This document shows positions 31,977-43,975 of a stretch of DNA of 64,000 nt, piece after piece. The stretch covers positions 49,337,756 to 49,401,755 of the forward strand of contig CM055103.1 of the NCBI GenBank assembly GCA_029204225.1, in the 5' to 3' direction. Position 1 is the first letter of the stretch, and the number at the start of each line of letters is the position of its first letter. The position numbers and the translations under genes are program-made. Below the pieces are notes generated by a model. That model did not search any database and was not told where the DNA came from. It saw nothing but the letters and a program-made list of their open reading frames with translations. The DNA comes from Diphasiastrum complanatum. Lineage: Eukaryota; Streptophyta; Lycopodiopsida; Lycopodiales; Lycopodiaceae.

Positions 31977-32300
31977 CTTTACAAGCCAAACAAGACATTA
32001 ATGTCCACTTTAATTATGCCAAAAAAAAGAAGTAAATATGGACATTTGAAGAACTAGCTTCAGGATGTCCTAGGCCAAGCCCTTTGAGGGCAAAGCAAAG
32101 ATATGAAAAATATCTTGCAGTGTCAGAACAAGTTGATGTATGAACATATTTTCATTTACATCCAACCCCTTGACATTCAAGTAAACAAAATACATATGCT
32201 TGCAAGGTATGTATTTTTTCATGGCCATGTTCAAGGAAAAATCTGCACATGTGCACGATGGCTCATTACCAATCGTGACCTGATAACGAAACCAGATGAA
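31977..32300. other. Spacer between the two transposase genes
   Basis: No coding region. No clear TIR or target duplication marks a transposon boundary here. Confidence 0.4.
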
Positions 32301-33005
32301 CTAATTTATGTAACTATTTTTGTGTTTTCTGGTTCCAAAAAAGCTAGGTACCCCACTCGATTTGATTAACTTGTTGCATCGTCCTCTACCGACAGCCTTC
32401 ATACCTTGACATTTAATCTGGCTACCAGTTCTTGGACATCGAATAGCCCACCAACTATTGTTCAATTTTCTTTCAAGCACATCACCAGAAAATTGCAGGC
32501 TAACTTGTCCAGGCACATTGATAGGTGTATTGGAAATTCTAGATTGACTACAACCTGGAGAATTGGATTTACCCTTTGTGGATACCCTTCGCATGTGTTC
32601 TATATCTGGAAGATGAGACACATTATCATTATCACTCCATTGTTGTACAGGCCTCTTGCGTATGACAGTTTGAATTGGTGCATTAACATCATGGTCTTGC
32701 CTTGTCAAATCAATTTGTTCGACAAACTCATTAACTCTTTCAGAGAATGAGGCACCAATAATTGAGGATCTCCTTCCTGAGCGTACTCTGTTTAGCAGAT
32801 TTTGGAATGTGGGACCTTGACCAATGTACTGGCCAGTCAAAAAAGACTTCTCCCGTGCACTCTACAAAATTGCGTTAGCGAAATCTCCCACCATAGCTTC
32901 GTATGTAATTGTCCACTCTTTTCCAAACACTATGAACACTTCGAACAAATTTGTTAGAGGCACCTCTGCCTCATCGCCATGATCCATCATCTACATGATA
33001 TTTTA
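32301..33005 (-). pseudogene. Unidentified transposase-like gene, C-terminal part
   Basis: The minus strand encodes DHGDEAEVPLTNLFEVFIVF, YEAMVGDFANAIL, a stop at about 32862-32860 (minus) and then FLTGQYIGQGPTFQNLLNRV. It continues RRSSIIGASFSERVNEFVEQ, a basic Ser/Pro-rich linker, and a C-terminal Cys cluster (WWAIRCPRTGSQIKCQ...GRCNKLI). It appears to continue the ORF ending at 33041. The Cys cluster looks like a small zinc-binding module. I do not recognise a named family. It reads like an uncharacterised plant repeat-encoded protein that I associate with mosses and conifers. Confidence 0.6.
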
Positions 33006-33040
33006 TTGTTGGTTGTTCTCATTACAAAAATCATGTCTAG

Positions 33041-33496
33041 CTAGCACAATACTAGAAAGCACATACCGTAACAACAAAATAGATCAACCCATACCATAAC
33101 AATTAATTTTTCTCGTCTATGGATTCGATTTTTCCACCAAGCTAACCGACTTTCCAATTCATTCAAACAATTATCATATGCATTGTCCATCTTCCACCAT
33201 GCAGTTATTTTATTATAAATTTCATTAGTGGCATCACAATCTATTGCATCTTGCCATTGCAAGCAGAAAGCAATATGCGCATCTCTGGATGATTGTTTTA
33301 TGTACTTTGAAGTATGTTTATTCACACTATCCATAAAATGAGATAAGCATGATCTCTCCTTTCCAATCATTGGTGTGTTAGTGTCTTTGCCATAAACAAT
33401 GCACACAACATTCCAGTTCGCTTGTGCCTCGTCTACCATAAACCCTCTAAATGTGACAGGATCATGCATATGCTCTGACATGACACGGTTCGGCAA
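33041..33496 (-). pseudogene. Unidentified transposase-like gene, core part (FMVDEAQANW)
   Basis: 151-codon ORF reading VTFRGFMVDEAQANWNVVCI, GKERSCLSHFMDSVNKHTSK and AFCLQWQDA, followed by a Trp-rich region. An acidic residue followed by AQANW and then CxxH (CLSH) resembles the second catalytic Asp and the C/H pair of Mutator-like DDE transposases. The assignment is by resemblance only. Frame is open except at its joins. Confidence 0.55.
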
Positions 33497-33683
33497 CTCC
33501 TAAAACAACACCTATGCTTGAACATCCTCAACTTTCATTTCACAAATTGCAATAATTTGCATGCACTGGTTTCTGCATAACAAAGGCACAATAGATGAGA
33601 GAAAACAAGTAGCTTTAATAATGAAACAACTAGAATCACAATAATTTGTACCTCATGTCATAGACATGAGCAGCCATTGTAAC

Positions 33684-33965
33684 CTAGTCTTTAATTCGAT
33701 GAACATGATCAAAGCAACACCAAGATCTTGCCAAATCATTTGTTGCATTCTCTTTACAAGTTTTACTCCAGATGCTGGTCCAGTATAGTCGACATCTTGA
33801 AAACATGGCATCTATCTTTTTTGTCATGCAACTATCCTCTGGGAACAACGAACCATGGAAGAACTCATATGTGCAATGTTTTTTTAAATACAAAAATGAA
33901 TTTATTTCGTGGGACAGATCAATGGGCTGCAATTCTTTTCTTGCCAACGTTATCCACTTTTTTCA
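33684..33965 (-). pseudogene. Unidentified transposase-like gene, helical segment
   Basis: Reads KKWITLARKELQPIDLSHEI, then FFHGSLFPEDSCMTKKIDAM, CRLYWTSIWSKTCKENATND and CFDHVHRIKD, then a stop. The order and spacing fit one continuous protein with the 33496-33041 ORF (after VTMAAHVYDMR on the next codons), so a stop lies between them. There is probably an intron or deletion towards 34133. Confidence 0.5.
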
Positions 33966-34132
33966 ATTTGAAAAAATCAATCATCAAAAAACTGAAGAGT
34001 ATATTGTAGACAATCAAACAAGCTGATTATGCCCACATTCAAATATTGAAGAGCATTGTAGACAATCAAACAAACCGATTATGGCCCCATAAAAAAAATG
34101 CACATTTTTATTAAAAATGATTGTCCACACCT

Positions 34133-35119
34133 TCAATTATTTGTGGTTGGCTCAATTAGAGACACTAGTTCTTCAAGTCTTGCAAAGTCTATAGGTGATG
34201 TTGTAGACGATGATGCTAGCAAGTGGTCCAAAATTAATTCCTTGGCCAAATCCTTTTGTATTCTCTTTGGTTTGTGCATTATATTATGAGAGGCCTTTTT
34301 CATCACCAAATCTTCTACTCTTTCCAAGTTGATGTATGATTCTCCATCGCCAAACTCATGATCATGGAGACCTAAGTGTATGGCCAGTCTGGTATATCTC
34401 GTGGCATTTGGAATACAGTAATAAATCTTAGCTGGACAGTGTGTCACACAACATGGTGGATGATTGCAATGTTGACACCTCATGCTACCAACATTATTTA
34501 AGACAAGTCCCATTGGACATCTTGTCATCAAGCTTCCAGAAAATTGTTTGGAATTTCTCTTCCCAAATGACAATAAGTAGTTGCGGTGGACATTATCACA
34601 CTCAAATCCACCCCCGCAAGTGGATAAGCTAACCATGACCCCTGGGAAGCCGTGCATTGTAGAAGTTGTGTAGCGAACCCAGTTGTGACAATCATATGCC
34701 CTTTGCATGCCCGCCATTCATGACGGTGGAAACTCAAGTCGCAAATCTCCATTGTATCTCTTTGGCAGTTCATTAACTACTCTTGGAGCTCCAAAAACTT
34801 CAACGATCTTCCACAGCTTGCTTATCACAGGCAAATTTTGTATCAATTGTATAATTGGTAGTGCAGACTGATGGGCAGGCTTGTTGTTCACATTCAGCCT
34901 TGTAATGTCGGCAATACTCTCATCGTCACTGGAGGTGATCACAATTATCTTGGCATGTCGATCCATGCTTGTTGATGGATTCAATCTTGCAATTGCAACA
35001 ATGGAATGGGATAATACACTCGAATGAAGCACAAAATGGAATTGCCAAATTGGATATGCAAAGCACTGGCCTTCACCAATTGAGTAGGGACAACCGTTAT
35101 CGGCATATACAAACACCAT
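34133..35119 (-). pseudogene. Unidentified transposase-like gene, N-terminal zinc-finger-like part
   Basis: Two ORFs in the same frame (35119-34718 and 34717-34133) are separated by one TGA at 34718-34720, between LRLEFPPS and MAGMQRAYDCHNW. The second part holds CGGGFECDNVH, then CPMGLVLNNVGSMRCQHCNHPPCCVTHCPAKIYY (quoted only to show the CxxC and CCxxxC cluster) and RLAIHLGLHDHEFGDGES. This Cys/His-rich region followed by LGxHxH looks like a DNA-binding zinc module at the front of a transposase. Ends with a short Leu/Glu-rich segment. Not assigned to a named family. Confidence 0.5.
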
Positions 35120-35236
35120 TGAACACTATCATCTATATTGACACAACCACTAACCGGCCACTTGCTAAACTCTGGCAACTTTCAAGAGAGTGGAATTAAC
35201 ATATAGGTTGGACACCTAAACTGTCACTTAGCATAA

Positions 35237-35620
35237 TAAATCAAAAGCCGAATAACATAGTGTGAGCCCACTAAGAATTAATGGTGTGCTATATATTGGG
35301 CTATTGAAAAGACCCAGCAGTTGAGATAATATTTGAAATCTATTGTATTGAATGCCAAATAGGCAAATCATGGGCGGCCACATTTATTTTTCCATGATAG
35401 TGGCCTTGCCTAGCTGAACTTTGACAAGGTTAAAGGGAGTGGAGCAATAAAATCGAAAGTCATATAATCCAATGTGAGCTCACCAAGATTTAATGACGTC
35501 ATGTTTGTATGGCTATTGTATCAAGTGATATTTAGATTCGACTAAAATCATGGGCAGCCACATTTATTTGTCCATGACGGTGACCGAATTACAACCATCT
35601 AGCTTTTGAAGTCACTTCAA
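35237..35620. repeat. Diverged two-copy tandem repeat, unit about 200 bp
   Basis: Units start near 35237 and 35446. Shared blocks include AT(A/C)(A/C)(A/C)A(A/T)GTGAGC, TTTAATG/ATTAATG, GGCTATTG and AAATCATGGGC(G/A)GCCACATT followed by TATTT(T/G)TCCATGA. A further partial copy of the last block (GGGCAGCCATAAAT) is near 35676. It lies just beyond the start of the minus-strand transposase gene, so these may be subterminal repeats of that element. Confidence 0.65.
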
Positions 35621-35699
35621 TATAAGCAAGCCCATATGGAAAAACCACTTAAAATATACGAGAAATATGAATTGCTGGGCAGCCATAAATGCACTAACT

Positions 35700-36420
35700 T
35701 GGTTAAAATTCTAAACATATTAAATGAAATCAATGCAAAGAGCTCAAATCTGATCACTCAAATCTAAGCTAAGATTGAGAATATATTTAACGTTAATAAC
35801 TCATATAACTTTAACTTTATGTATACAACTCATACAACTTATATTTTATAAATATTATATAACTTTAATAGCTTATATAACTCATATATAAGTGATTAAA
35901 GTTATTAAGGTACGTAATGTATATATCTCATAAAACTTTATATATTTCAGCTTGCTTATTAACGATATATACATATAAACGGTGTGTATGATATATATAA
36001 ATTATGCATTTACAAGGTAGTATCTATTTAAGTTTTATATTAACTACTTATTATGTAAGCCTTTAATAAGCTTGATTAAAGGTATAAACTATACATAAGT
36101 TTCAAGGTATTTATAATGTGTGCAAATGGTATATACATATTTTTGAAAGCTATAGGGTTTAACATATAGTCCAGTGAATGAAAAACAAACTAGCTCAGTG
36201 TAGTTTTTCATTCGAATGATTTTGAACTGATGAATTTGCCCAATGAACAAACAAGTAAGGAGTCACTAGTGAATGATTTTCAAAGGATAAATTTGTCCAC
36301 CAAGCAAAGAAGCAAGGACGAGCTAGCGAACGGGTAAGGAGCTGTTAGCAAAGAGCGCCATTAGCATTTAGAACAGTTGCATGTTCATTTGCTTGCAGTG
36401 ATGGATACACAAAAGACAAT
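35700..36420. other. Very AT-rich stretch, no gene
   Basis: Contains many ATATAA/TATAT-like short motifs between about 35780 and 36150 and no coding region. Confidence 0.5.
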
Positions 36421-36646
36421 TGTTAGAAACCAATGATAAACTTGTTACTATTTACGATTTACTATTACCAACTGTAAGTAGCTGTAGGCTAGTCTATAGT
36501 CAACTACTAGTTTTCTCTATCTCTATATTCAGGGTTTATTGTACTCTCTTTCATTCAGTGTGATACAGTGATTCTGTGTTCTTCCTCCTCCTCTTATGGT
36601 GATTGCTTATGATGAATGATTGATAGTGCTTATCAGATCATTGACA
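36421..36646 (+). repeat. Orphan copia-type LTR
   Basis: 226 bp starting TGTTAGAAAC and ending CATTGACA, directly followed by a TGGTATCAGAGC primer-binding site. The rest of its element is missing: about 10 bp after the PBS the sequence becomes the truncated LTR of the gypsy element. Confidence 0.75.
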
Positions 36647-36658
36647 TGGTATCAGAGC
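36647..36658 (+). other. Primer-binding site of the orphan LTR
   Basis: TGGTATCAGAGC (iMet type), immediately after the LTR end. Confidence 0.85.
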
Positions 36659-36666
36659 TCCTTTGA

Positions 36667-37635
36667 TCCACCTGCAAGTAAGGATCTGCAAGCCTCCAAG
36701 GATCTCTCCTCCACCTGTGTCCCTACTCTTTAAACACAAAGATAGATAACAAGCTGGCCTCGAGTATTCACCAGCCAACCATAGCTAGATCCAAGCTCCA
36801 AGCAAGACCTATCTAGCACCCTCTTGCTAACCATAAACAAATCACAAGCATACCACAACACTCCATAGCATACTCAAGATCCAAACCCTACTTATGTCCC
36901 ATACCATAGGCAAGATCCACACCTCAAGCATACTACCACAAGAAAGCACTCTCCACACTAGTAGCAACACTAGAGCATAAGCCAAGCAAACAAGAGAGAT
37001 CTCCCCCTCCCAATGGGCGCCCTACTACCCTCATATAGATGGCCCATGGACCCCTCCAATGCACTATGGAGTTCCATACTCATCCAATGAGAGAGAGAGA
37101 GAGAAGCCTAGGGGAGTTAAAGAATCTCCAAGAGCCTCCATGGGTTTATGGAATGTCGACCCTTCCATAACCTATGACTCTTTGAATGCCTTTCTTGTGG
37201 GAGTTGGGAACTCAATGAACACTTTAGAAGGGCGCCCTCCTACTAGGTCTCATTGCCCAAGTTGTGCAAGTATAATTTGGTCCTAAACCAATAAAGTGAT
37301 ATGGTTCAAGGTTGAGGCCCAAGGTTTAGAAAAATAGTCATCCAATGACTTTCTAACACCTCACTAGGTTCCATACCTCCATCCAAGGCATAGAGACCTA
37401 CCTGCCCTTAACCAATGACACTAGTACCTTAATCTAAGACACCTACCCTTAATACTAAGAGTACCCCTTATCCAAGGGTCACATGACTCCATACCTCCAA
37501 CTAAGGTATAGTCACTTGCCTGTCCTTATTCAAGGGCACATACCCTTAATCCTAAGGGTACCTTGCCATTTAGCCCCCAACACTAAATGGACTATTAGGG
37601 GTCTGAAGTACTGCTAGTTACATAGGTATATAACA
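36667..37635 (-). repeat. 3' LTR of the gypsy element, truncated at its outer end
   Basis: Matches 42386-43446. Lacks about 110 bp present at the PBS-proximal end of the other LTR. Has a (GA) run of only about 9 repeats at 37088-37105. The inner edge TATAACA at 37635 is followed by the polypurine tract (plus-strand TTCCTTCCCCCTAAA). Confidence 0.85.
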
Positions 37636-37651
37636 TTCCTTCCCCCTAAAC

Positions 37652-40270
37652 TTAAATTTTTCCTTGTAGGGAAAAATTTGAAAAAATCTTCTGGAGATCA
37701 GCATCCTTTTCCCAGCTATCCTCCTCTTCTGATTTGCCCCTCCACCTGACTAAAAATTTTTGAAGCACTCTACTCCGTAGAGTTCTCTGCCAGTTATTAA
37801 CAATCGCCTCGGGTTCAGGTGGTCCACTCACGGACTCATCACGAAGAAGTTCCACTAGATCTTCCACAGGGACCAGGGTCTCTCCAACCCCCAACGAGGG
37901 TTTCAACTTACTAACGTGGAAAACAGGATGAATTCCAATGTCAGCTGGAAGTTTTAGTTTGTATGTGACCTTGTTTATCACTTGGATAACCTTAAAAGGA
38001 CCGCAATACCTAGGTGCCAACTTTGCACACTTAATAGTTTTCAAGCCCCTAGAGTGACTAGGGACTCTCAAAAACATCCAGTCATTGACCATGAATACCT
38101 TGTGCTTCCGAGATAGATCAACATAGTGCCTTGCCCTGTCCTGGGCACTTCTTATGCTACCTTTAGCCAGCTGTAACATTTCTTGCATATCTGCAAGAAA
38201 ATCAGCTGCGACTTGCACCCGTAGGTTTTTCATGCCAACACTAATTGGTGATCGAGGTTGAAAACCATACATAAGCATGAAAGGGCTGAATCCGGTCGCT
38301 GAATGTTTTGCACTGTTATATACAAATTCCACCAGTGGAAGGTACTGTTCCCAATCAGACTGCCGATGGCCCACATATGCTCGAAGCATCTCCTCCATCG
38401 TGTGATTGGTCCTGACCGTCTGATTCTGGATTATCTGTAGAACTCAAACTTAAAATTGTTTCCAACTTTTCAAATACTGCTTGCCAAAAATTCCTAGTGA
38501 ATTTTGGGTCACGGTCACTGACAATATTGCAAGGCAGCCCGTATAGTCGAAAAAGCTTCTCAACAAATAGTTGAGCTAGTTCTGAACCTTTAACAATAGT
38601 TTTCGTTGGGATAAATTGAGCAAACTTCATAAGTCTGTCAACAATGACCCAAACCGAATCGTGGCCCTTCCCTGTACGTGGAAGTCCGACCAAAAATCCA
38701 TAGATATACTTTCTCACTTTCTAAAGGATGTAATAGGCCACTAGCTTTTAGCCCCTCTGCTTTATTTAACTGGCACTTAGTACATTTAAGTACATAGGCC
38801 TCTACTTGACTTTTCATCTTAGGCCACCAAAATTGCCTTCGAACTAAGTCAAGTGTTCTTTGTATACCCAGATGTCCTACGCATGGACTATCATGACACT
38901 CATGCAAGGTTACAGTGTCATTCTCCGGTACACACACCTTTCCTTTATGAAACAAAATCCTGTTTCGAATTAGGAAATCCGTTTCAGTCTTTCCCTGATT
39001 CGAGGAATCTTGCAAACCTGAATCAACCCCCAAAAGTACTTGTTGCCAATACTTTCCAAAAAAAAGGATCGGACTCATATAGTCCTTGAAGAGACTGAAA
39101 CAACTCCGGTTTTATAACAGTAAAGCACAACTGAATAATAACCGGTAACCGACTCAAAGCATCCGCTAGAGTATTTTGACTTCCTTTACAATAACGTATA
39201 GAAAAGTCAAAGATTTGAATCAGCTCAGCCCATCTAGCTTGCCTCCCCTTTAAATCTGTAGCATCACAAAAATATCGAAGAGTCTGATGATCCATCAAAA
39301 CTTCAAATATGGCTCCATACAAAATAATGTCACCAAACTTTCAAGAAATGAACAATTGCAAATAGTTCTTTCTCATAGGTACAATACCTAGACTGAACAA
39401 GATTGAGTTTCTTGTTTTCATAAGCCACAAGATGTCCATCCTGCATCAAAACAGCTCCAATAGCATAATCACTAGCATCAGTCCTAACCACAAAAGTCTT
39501 ATTAGGATCGCCAATGATTTGTATTGGTGCCGAAGTGACACTTTTCTTAAGCAACTCAAAACAATTATTCATATCCTCCGTCCACACCACTAGTGGACTC
39601 TTAGCCCTCTGGCTTAGCTTCTTATAGCCTTTCAAGGCCCGGGTAAGGGGAAATGCCAATCGAGCAAATTGGGGAATATGCTGACGGAAAAATCAAACAA
39701 ACCCCAAGAAAGACTTGATTTCCCGAACTGTGTTGAGAATAGGCCAATCAATAACCCTCTGGATACGATCAGCCTCAATCTCCACCCCCGTTTGAAAATC
39801 TTATCTCCCAAGTAGGACAATTCCTTCGCAAAAAAAGTCATACATAGACTCTTTGGCAAAGAGCTTTTCCCTTCTTAGGGTGTCCCACACAATCCTAAGA
39901 TGCTCTTTATGTTCCGCCAAAGTCTTACTGAACACTAGGATACCATCTAAGAATACCACTACAAATCTTTCCAAATATGGCGTGAACAAATCGTTCATCA
40001 TCTTTTGGAAAGTTGCCGGTGCATTGGTCAAACCAAAAGGCAACACCAAAAATCGTAGTGACCAAAGCGAGTTCAAAACCCAGTTTTTGGTATATCTTCT
40101 GCCTTAATGCGTATATGATAGAATCTCGACCTTATATCTATCTTGGTAAAGTACCCAACACCACTAAGATAATATATTAGGTCATCCATCCGCGACAATG
40201 GATATCTATTCTTAACGGTTACCTTGTTCAATTTCTTTACTTTTAATGCACTTAAGGTCATTAGGTCCAA
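37652..40270 (-). pseudogene. pol: Gypsy pol: RT, RNase H, integrase, chromodomain (frameshifted)
   Basis: Minus-strand order is as follows. RT: NKVTVKNRYPLSRMDDL, FTKIDIRSRFYHIRIK, then LPFGLTNAPATFQKMMNDLF and VVVFLDGILVFS. RNase H: VVRTDASDYAIGAVL, YEKELFAIV, ADALSRLP. Integrase zinc motif: HECHDSPCVGHLG then CTKCQ. Integrase core: DSVWVIVDRLMKFAQFIP, IVSDRDPKF. C-terminal domain ends HPVFHVSKLKP, and a chromodomain (EAIVNNWQRTLRSRVLQKFL then VRWRGKSEEEDSWE) marks it as a chromovirus. The usual FxDD of RT is FLDG, losing a catalytic Asp. Frame breaks occur near 40.1, 39.8, 39.65, 39.33, 39.05, 38.7 and 38.4 kb. The final ORF (38398-37652, 248 codons) is intact. Confidence 0.9.
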
Positions 40271-41229
40271 AGACTAAAGAACTAGGACAAAATACATCCA
40301 TCTCATTACTTTGAGATAGATTACCTGAGGTTGAAGCTTGTTTTTTGACGCAATCACGTGCAAGGTGACCCTCGCCATTGCACTTGAAGCACAAGTTCTT
40401 CTTACGAGCTTCAGCTTTATCATTGCCACCTTGATGATTTTTAAAGTTTTTCTTGGTTTTCTTAGGATTGTTGGAATTCGGATGTGTTTCATTAACAACT
40501 TCCCTATCCTTCCTCTTATATTAAAAACCTTTTTTCTGCTCATTAGGCTGTTGACCCCTAGGTGGCTTAGGTGTGTCATCAAAGTATTTTGCAACCCGAA
40601 TAGCATCTTCTAGGATGTTTGGATGGTTCCTACGAACATCCACTTGATAATCTTTTGGTAACCCATCAATAAACATTAACATTTGTACCTTCGGTGGAAT
40701 ATCACTATAAAGTGGATTCAGGTACTCATGAAAATCAAATAAACTGTTCCAAACCTTTATTCATGGTTAGATGACTCAACTTTTGGAAGTGTTCATAGTC
40801 ATCTAAAAGTGGTAGAAAATAAACCCTAAAAAGCTTGCAAAAATCATCCCATGTACAAGGTTGATTGCCCTTTGCAACTAAGTCATCCCACCAAACTAAG
40901 GCTCTTCCTTCAAGGAACATGGTGACAGTGGATAACTTCTCAGATTCAGGGAATTGGTTCATGGCAAAGTATTTGTTCCAAACATTCAGCCAAGAACTTA
41001 CCACTTGTAAGTTCATATCCTTCTTCTCCCTCTTAAACACTTTTATAGAAGGTGGAACTACATGCTTCTTCTGATTGGCTAACCTAGACTCTAAGTCTTG
41101 GTTTCTTTGATTAGTTTCAAGAAGCTGCTTATTAGTGGCTTGAATTTGTTAGTATAATAGTTCAAGAGCTTGTGCCACATTGGATGGGTTTGATAGATCA
41201 AATGTTGGGTTTTCATTGGTTTGATCCAT
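40212..41229 (-). pseudogene. gag: Gypsy gag with zinc knuckle
   Basis: Starts ATGGATCAAACC at 41229. One TAA near 41155 follows QALELLY. It then reads through LESRLANQKKHVVPPSIKVF and the retrotransposon gag domain (WLNVWNKYFAMN, FLEGRALVWWDDLVAKG, FCKLFRVYFLP). A further stop comes at about 40733, then a CCHC knuckle CFKCNGEGHLARDC near 40390-40350. The frame then runs directly into RT-like sequence. The aspartic protease and the front of RT are missing, so an internal deletion joins gag to RT. Confidence 0.85.
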
Positions 41230-42262
41230 TGGGGTTGCTTGTGTGTTTTCCTATTATGCAAATACAACAACAAGTGCTCAAATTAGAATGATAGAAATGC
41301 TTCAATTGTTACATCCAATGCAAATAAAAAGCATTTACTTCTATTCGTTCAATCTTATTGTTTGTAAGCTCAATCCAAGCCTACTATTTGCAAGCTTAAT
41401 CCAAGCTTAAAAGGAAAACAATAACAAGCTACATTTGCCTTAATCAAAAGCAAAAATGAAAACCAAATCTTTATGTAAACTTCAATTAACTAATCCAAGC
41501 TAATGTTTACATAAAGTTCCCATTCCCATTCCAATTCCATCTGTCATTTCAAAGACAACCAAAATTTTCACATTTCTCACTATTCTAGATTTTCAAAACC
41601 AAGAAACAAGTGTCTAGAAATATATAACTAATGAAGCTTTATGAAAACTTAAATTCTCAGATCTAATTTTCAAATTTACAAGTCTGAAAATCAGAACTTC
41701 AAAATGACAAAAAATAGAATTTTAAAACTTGTTTTATGCACAAAGTTACACTACCATTCCCTTCCTACATTGCCATCTTCATGAAACTAGGAGATAGAAA
41801 GGTGTAACTAATGAAGTTTGAATGAAAACTTCACTTTTCAGTTCTGATTTTCAGATTTACAGGTCTGAAAAATAGAACTTCAAAATGAAAATTAGAACTT
41901 CAAACGCTTCATTTATGCAAAAAAAATACTAGTTTTGATCAAAACACATAGCTAAAATCAATCTTTTTGCTAAAAAAAGTTTGTGTATGTAGAGAAAGAC
42001 TTCCTCTACCTATCCCACAAATCTTTTTTCAAAACTTTAAAAAATCCAAAGCCCACTTTAAAACTTCTCTAACATTATAAAAAATCAGCCCCTAAACAAT
42101 TCTATAAGCATCACTACTCTCTTCCAAAGGGAACTAGATTCATTGGGTACTTCAACTACAAGCTTCCTACAACTAGAAAAGCCTATAATCTTTCCCAAAA
42201 AAACTTAGTTGGTGATCTTAATAGAACTTGAAGAAGGTTAGAAAGGTTACCATCCTCTGTCT
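41230..42262 (-). other. Leader region of the gypsy element
   Basis: About 1 kb between PBS and gag, no ORF of note. Two segments repeat in diverged form: around 41640-41720 and 41810-41890 each contain TAACTAATGAAG(C/T)TT...AAAACTT and ...TTTACA(A/G)GTCTGAAAA. Confidence 0.6.
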
Positions 42263-42274
42263 AGCTCTGATACC
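42263..42274 (-). other. Primer-binding site of the gypsy element
   Basis: The minus strand reads TGGTATCAGAGC, iMet type, next to the 5' LTR. Confidence 0.85.
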
Positions 42275-43446
<1,172 letters not shown>

Positions 43447-43464
43447 GACTAACTTAACTTTGAA

Positions 43465-43975
43465 TCACATTGGTGCCATGGGACAAATCTCCAATGGACC
43501 TTTGTGACTAACTTTTACATAACTTGAAATAACTGAATCGTCACTCGAATCGTCAGACTCTTTCGAGTTCATGTCTGCAACGTTAATTTCTTCATACGAA
43601 ACATCCGCTTCAGCGTCGCAGGCATCAAAGAATTCTTCGTCATTAGCATTCTCATAACATTCAGTCCTGCACTTCAATATCAGATCCATTGGGAAAAATA
43701 TTCAAGGCATACGAAGATTCTTCTGATGTAAAGGTGGTGTCGGACAAAGGAGTTTCACCTTCATATTTGTCACGACTCCAGGTTATGATTTGTTCTGCTA
43801 GCTTACCTCGGTTATTGGTCTCACCAGTCTGAAATCTCAGCTCTCTGGATTTCCAATGTACACTTGCATTTGATTGATAAAGCCAAGGTCGTCCAATCAG
43901 CACAGAATAGGATGACAAACCGAGTGGTTTGATAACAATGAAATTCATTGTGAATGGCTTGGCTTGAATGTAGCA
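43465..43975 (-). pseudogene. Gypsy protease-region fragment
   Basis: Reads MNFIVIKPLGLSSYSVLIGR, then PWLYQSNASVHWKSRELRF, the SxxLLGRPWL signature found after the aspartic protease of many plant gypsy elements. An acidic segment follows (EEFFDACDAEADVSYEE). No catalytic DxG is seen. It is not part of the chromovirus, whose LTR ends at 43446. Confidence 0.7.

Noticed and set aside
28000-36000. CACTA terminal inverted repeats for the TNP2 element
   Set aside because: CACTA or TAGTG strings near 35.14 and 35.26 kb do not pair with anything suitable near 28 kb, so no boundary is claimed.
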